Shown here piece by piece: positions 6,583 to 7,776 of a DNA stretch of 7,776 nucleotides. The position numbers and the translations under genes are program-made. The notes below the pieces were generated by a model. That model had not been told where the DNA came from. It ran no database searches and saw nothing but the letters and a program-made list of their open reading frames with translations. Within the stretch, counting starts at the first letter, position 1; every line of letters starts with the position of its first letter. Source of the stretch: Candidatus Krumholzibacteriia bacterium (GTDB lineage: Bacteria; Krumholzibacteriota; Krumholzibacteriia; LZORAL124-64-63); contig JAQULN010000125.1 in assembly GCA_028718575.1 (NCBI GenBank), positions 1-7,776 on the forward strand. Direction: 5' to 3'.

Positions 6583-7184
6583 CGCGCTTGGCGCGCATCC
6601 TGTTGGATCTGCAGCGAGACCTCACCCGGCTGGACATCGCGTGGGCGCTGGTCGGCGGTTTGGCGGTCTCGGCAAGAGCTGAGCCGCGTTTCACTCGCGA
6701 TATCGACATGGTGGTCGTCACGACACAGGACACCGAGGCCGAGGAGCTTGTTTTTGCCCTGCGCCGGCGCGGCTATATCATCGCCGCCAGCGTCGAGCAC
6801 GCCGCGACCGGCCGCCTCGCCACCGTTCGACTATTGCCGCCAGATGAATCCGAGAATGGGATCATTGTCGATCTGATTTTCGCCAGCAGCGGGGTCGAAC
6901 CGGAGATCGTCGCCGCTGCCGAAACGATGGAGATTTTTCCGGGCGTCGCCGTCTCCATTTGCAGAACCGCCCATCTAATCGTGCTGAAGATCCTGGCGCG
7001 CGACGATGAAGCGCGCCCGCAAGACCAGGTCGATCTTATGATGTTGGCCGGCGTGACCAGCGCCGACGACTGGGACGAAGCGACCCGCATCGCCGAACTG
7101 GTCACGGAGCGGGGTTATCACCGCAATCGCGATCTCGCGACCGCTCTCGTGGACCTGCGCACTCGCGCGCGAGCACGATCCTGA
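6579..7184 (+). CDS. AbiEii-type nucleotidyltransferase, MenT1-like toxin
   Basis: This 201-residue protein has the nucleotidyltransferase (DNA polymerase beta-like) fold. WALVGGLAVSARAEPRFTRD (22-41) followed by IDMVV contains the GG loop (26-27) and the paired metal-binding aspartates D41 and D43; VDLIF (97-101) carries the third acidic residue, D98. The later LKILARDDEARPQDQVDL block (136-153), with K137 and its Arg/Asp residues, is the helical part conserved in AbiEii/MenT proteins. Length and motifs are close to mycobacterial MenT1 (Rv0078A). MenT enzymes are known to add nucleotides to the 3' end of tRNAs and stop translation. All catalytic residues are present, so it is probably active. 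GTG 6579 has a strong ribosome binding site (AAGGAGG, 6568-6574) and overlaps the upstream gene by four bases. The in-frame start at 6513 lies inside the upstream gene without such support. It could act as a phage-defence or stress module. Confidence 0.82.
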   Translation: MTRLARILLDLQRDLTRLDIAWALVGGLAVSARAEPRFTRDIDMVVVTTQDTEAEELVFALRRRGYIIAASVEHAATGRLATVRLLPPDESENGIIVDLIFASSGVEPEIVAAAETMEIFPGVAVSICRTAHLIVLKILARDDEARPQDQVDLMMLAGVTSADDWDEATRIAELVTERGYHRNRDLATALVDLRTRARARS

Positions 7185-7218
7185 CGCCCGTTCCCGCCCG
7201 TGCAGTCCAGATCCGGTA

Positions 7219-7298
7219 ATCGACCGTCGCGCCGGTCGACTGTCATGCCAGTCGACTGTCATGCCAGTCGACTGTTGATTCGAACCGCCGTCATGCCG
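7219..7298 (+). repeat. Decaying 16-bp tandem repeat array with dyads, upstream of the OPT gene
   Basis: Five consecutive 16-base units can be laid out without gaps. Units 7235-7250 and 7251-7266 are identical (GTCGACTGTCATGCCA). The unit before (7219-7234) matches at 11 of 16 positions; the two after (7267-7282, 7283-7298) match at 10 of 16 each, the first over its left half and the second over its right half. GTCATGCC therefore recurs at 7242, 7258 and 7290, always in phase with 16. Each intact junction forms a perfect dyad, GTCGACTG-N6-CAGTCGAC (7235-7256 and 7251-7272). The array ends on the -10 of the candidate OPT promoter. It could be a cluster of operator sites or a hairpin-forming element that ends transcription of the toxin operon, but there is no T-tract. 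Confidence 0.7.
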
Positions 7299-7304
7299 TA
7301 GGAT
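7275..7304 (+). promoter_or_regulatory. Candidate promoter of the OPT transporter gene
   Basis: TTGATT (7275-7280) and TAGGAT (7299-7304) are separated by 18 bases, each matching four of six consensus positions. Transcription would start near 7311, leaving a leader of about 46 bases before the ATG at 7357. The -35 lies within the fourth unit of the 16-bp repeat array, and the dyad GTCAT-N8-ATGAC (7290-7307) covers the -10, so a protein bound to the repeats would block it. Confidence 0.42.
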
Positions 7305-7356
7305 GACCCGGTTGTTGCCTGTGCCCGCCACCCCCCCGTTTCGAAAGGTGAACGCC

Positions 7357-7776
7357 ATGGCCCACGCCCCCAAAGACGCGATCGCCGGTCTGCCCGCCAA
7401 CGCGCGCCGGCCTCTCGAAAAGGGTGAACGCTACGTGCCGGTGATGCCGCAGGAGGCGGTACTGGAAGTCACCAGGCGCTCGGTGAGCTTGGGCCTCGTT
7501 CTGTGCGCCGTGTTCGCGATGTCGGCCGCCTACGTGGCCTTGAAGCTGGGACAGGGCATCGAGGCCGCGATCCCCATCGCGATCCTCGGCATCGGCTACT
7601 CGAGCATGGCCAAGCGCCGCAGCACGATCCTCGAGAACGTCTTCGTGCAGTCGATCGGCGCCAACTCGAGCCACGTGGTCTCGGGGGCGGTGTTCACCAT
7701 CCCGGCCCTGTACATGCTCGCGGCCGAGCCCGGCACCGGCGTCGCGCAACCGCTGGTCTGGCAGGTCATCACCGTC
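7357..7776 (+). CDS. OPT-family oligopeptide transporter, 5' part
   Basis: The 140 visible residues are the N-terminus of an OPT-family transporter, a large membrane protein (usually 550-700 residues in bacteria) that imports oligopeptides or metal chelates. A polar N-tail with RYVPVMP (25-31) leads into the first helix (about 42-60), which ends with the family-typical AAYVALKLGQG (57-67). A second helix follows (about 68-82), then ILENVFVQSIGANSSHV (91-107) and GAVFTIPALY (110-119), both characteristic of OPT proteins. The ATG at 7357 has a good ribosome binding site (AAGGTGA, five bases before). The reading frame is open to the window edge, so the protein is truncated only by the window. 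Substrate cannot be deduced from this portion. Confidence 0.88.
   Translation, partial: MAHAPKDAIAGLPANARRPLEKGERYVPVMPQEAVLEVTRRSVSLGLVLCAVFAMSAAYVALKLGQGIEAAIPIAILGIGYSSMAKRRSTILENVFVQSIGANSSHVVSGAVFTIPALYMLAAEPGTGVAQPLVWQVITV

Noticed and set aside
6168..6800. A 211-residue N-terminal extension of the symporter
   Set aside because: It would run through the toxin-antitoxin operon and upstream of the predicted promoter. Its residues do not resemble the family, and the protein from GTG 6167 starts like a normal symporter.
7235..7275. CRISPR array
   Set aside because: The units are 16 bases in direct contact with no spacers.

Overview
The window is a high-GC bacterial chromosome segment. An exported, Tat-type radical SAM enzyme points to an organism with a periplasm, probably Gram-negative. 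The mix of genes (Tat-type AmmeMemoRadiSam enzyme, ANKH/MOP-type flippase, long sodium:solute symporter, OPT transporter) is what I would expect from a poorly characterised environmental lineage. Nothing here fixes the phylum, and no rRNA or tRNA is visible.

Layout. Positions 1-719 (minus) hold the first 239 residues of a radical SAM protein of the AmmeMemoRadiSam type, with a twin-arginine signal and an additional CXXCH motif. Positions 881-1465 (minus) encode a 194-residue protein I do not recognise. Positions 1466-2066 contain no gene. Inside this gap sits a 178-bp nearly palindromic element (1875-2052) with perfect 23-bp ends and a CTAA duplication on each side. A diverged copy of its left arm starts at 1638. 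Positions 2067-2816 (plus) encode a class I SAM-dependent methyltransferase, and 2907-4208 (plus) a multi-pass ANKH/MOP-like membrane protein. The sodium:solute symporter at 4236-6167 (minus) converges on it. Divergent from the symporter is a two-gene operon (6370-6582 and 6579-7184, plus) with the size, overlap and motifs of a MenA/MenT (AbiEii-type nucleotidyltransferase) toxin-antitoxin pair. The last gene, 7357 onwards (plus), is the first 140 residues of an OPT-family transporter. It lies behind a decaying 16-bp tandem repeat array that runs into its candidate promoter.

The genes do not form one pathway. They are mostly single transcription units with their own promoters, apart from the toxin-antitoxin pair and possibly methyltransferase plus flippase. 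Three minus-strand genes share a promoter pattern, TTGTNN-N17-TAGNNT, which helps to fix their start codons. The parts most worth a second look are the palindromic element inserted against the methyltransferase ribosome binding site, the 16-bp repeat array, and the exported radical SAM enzyme with a haem-like CXXCH.
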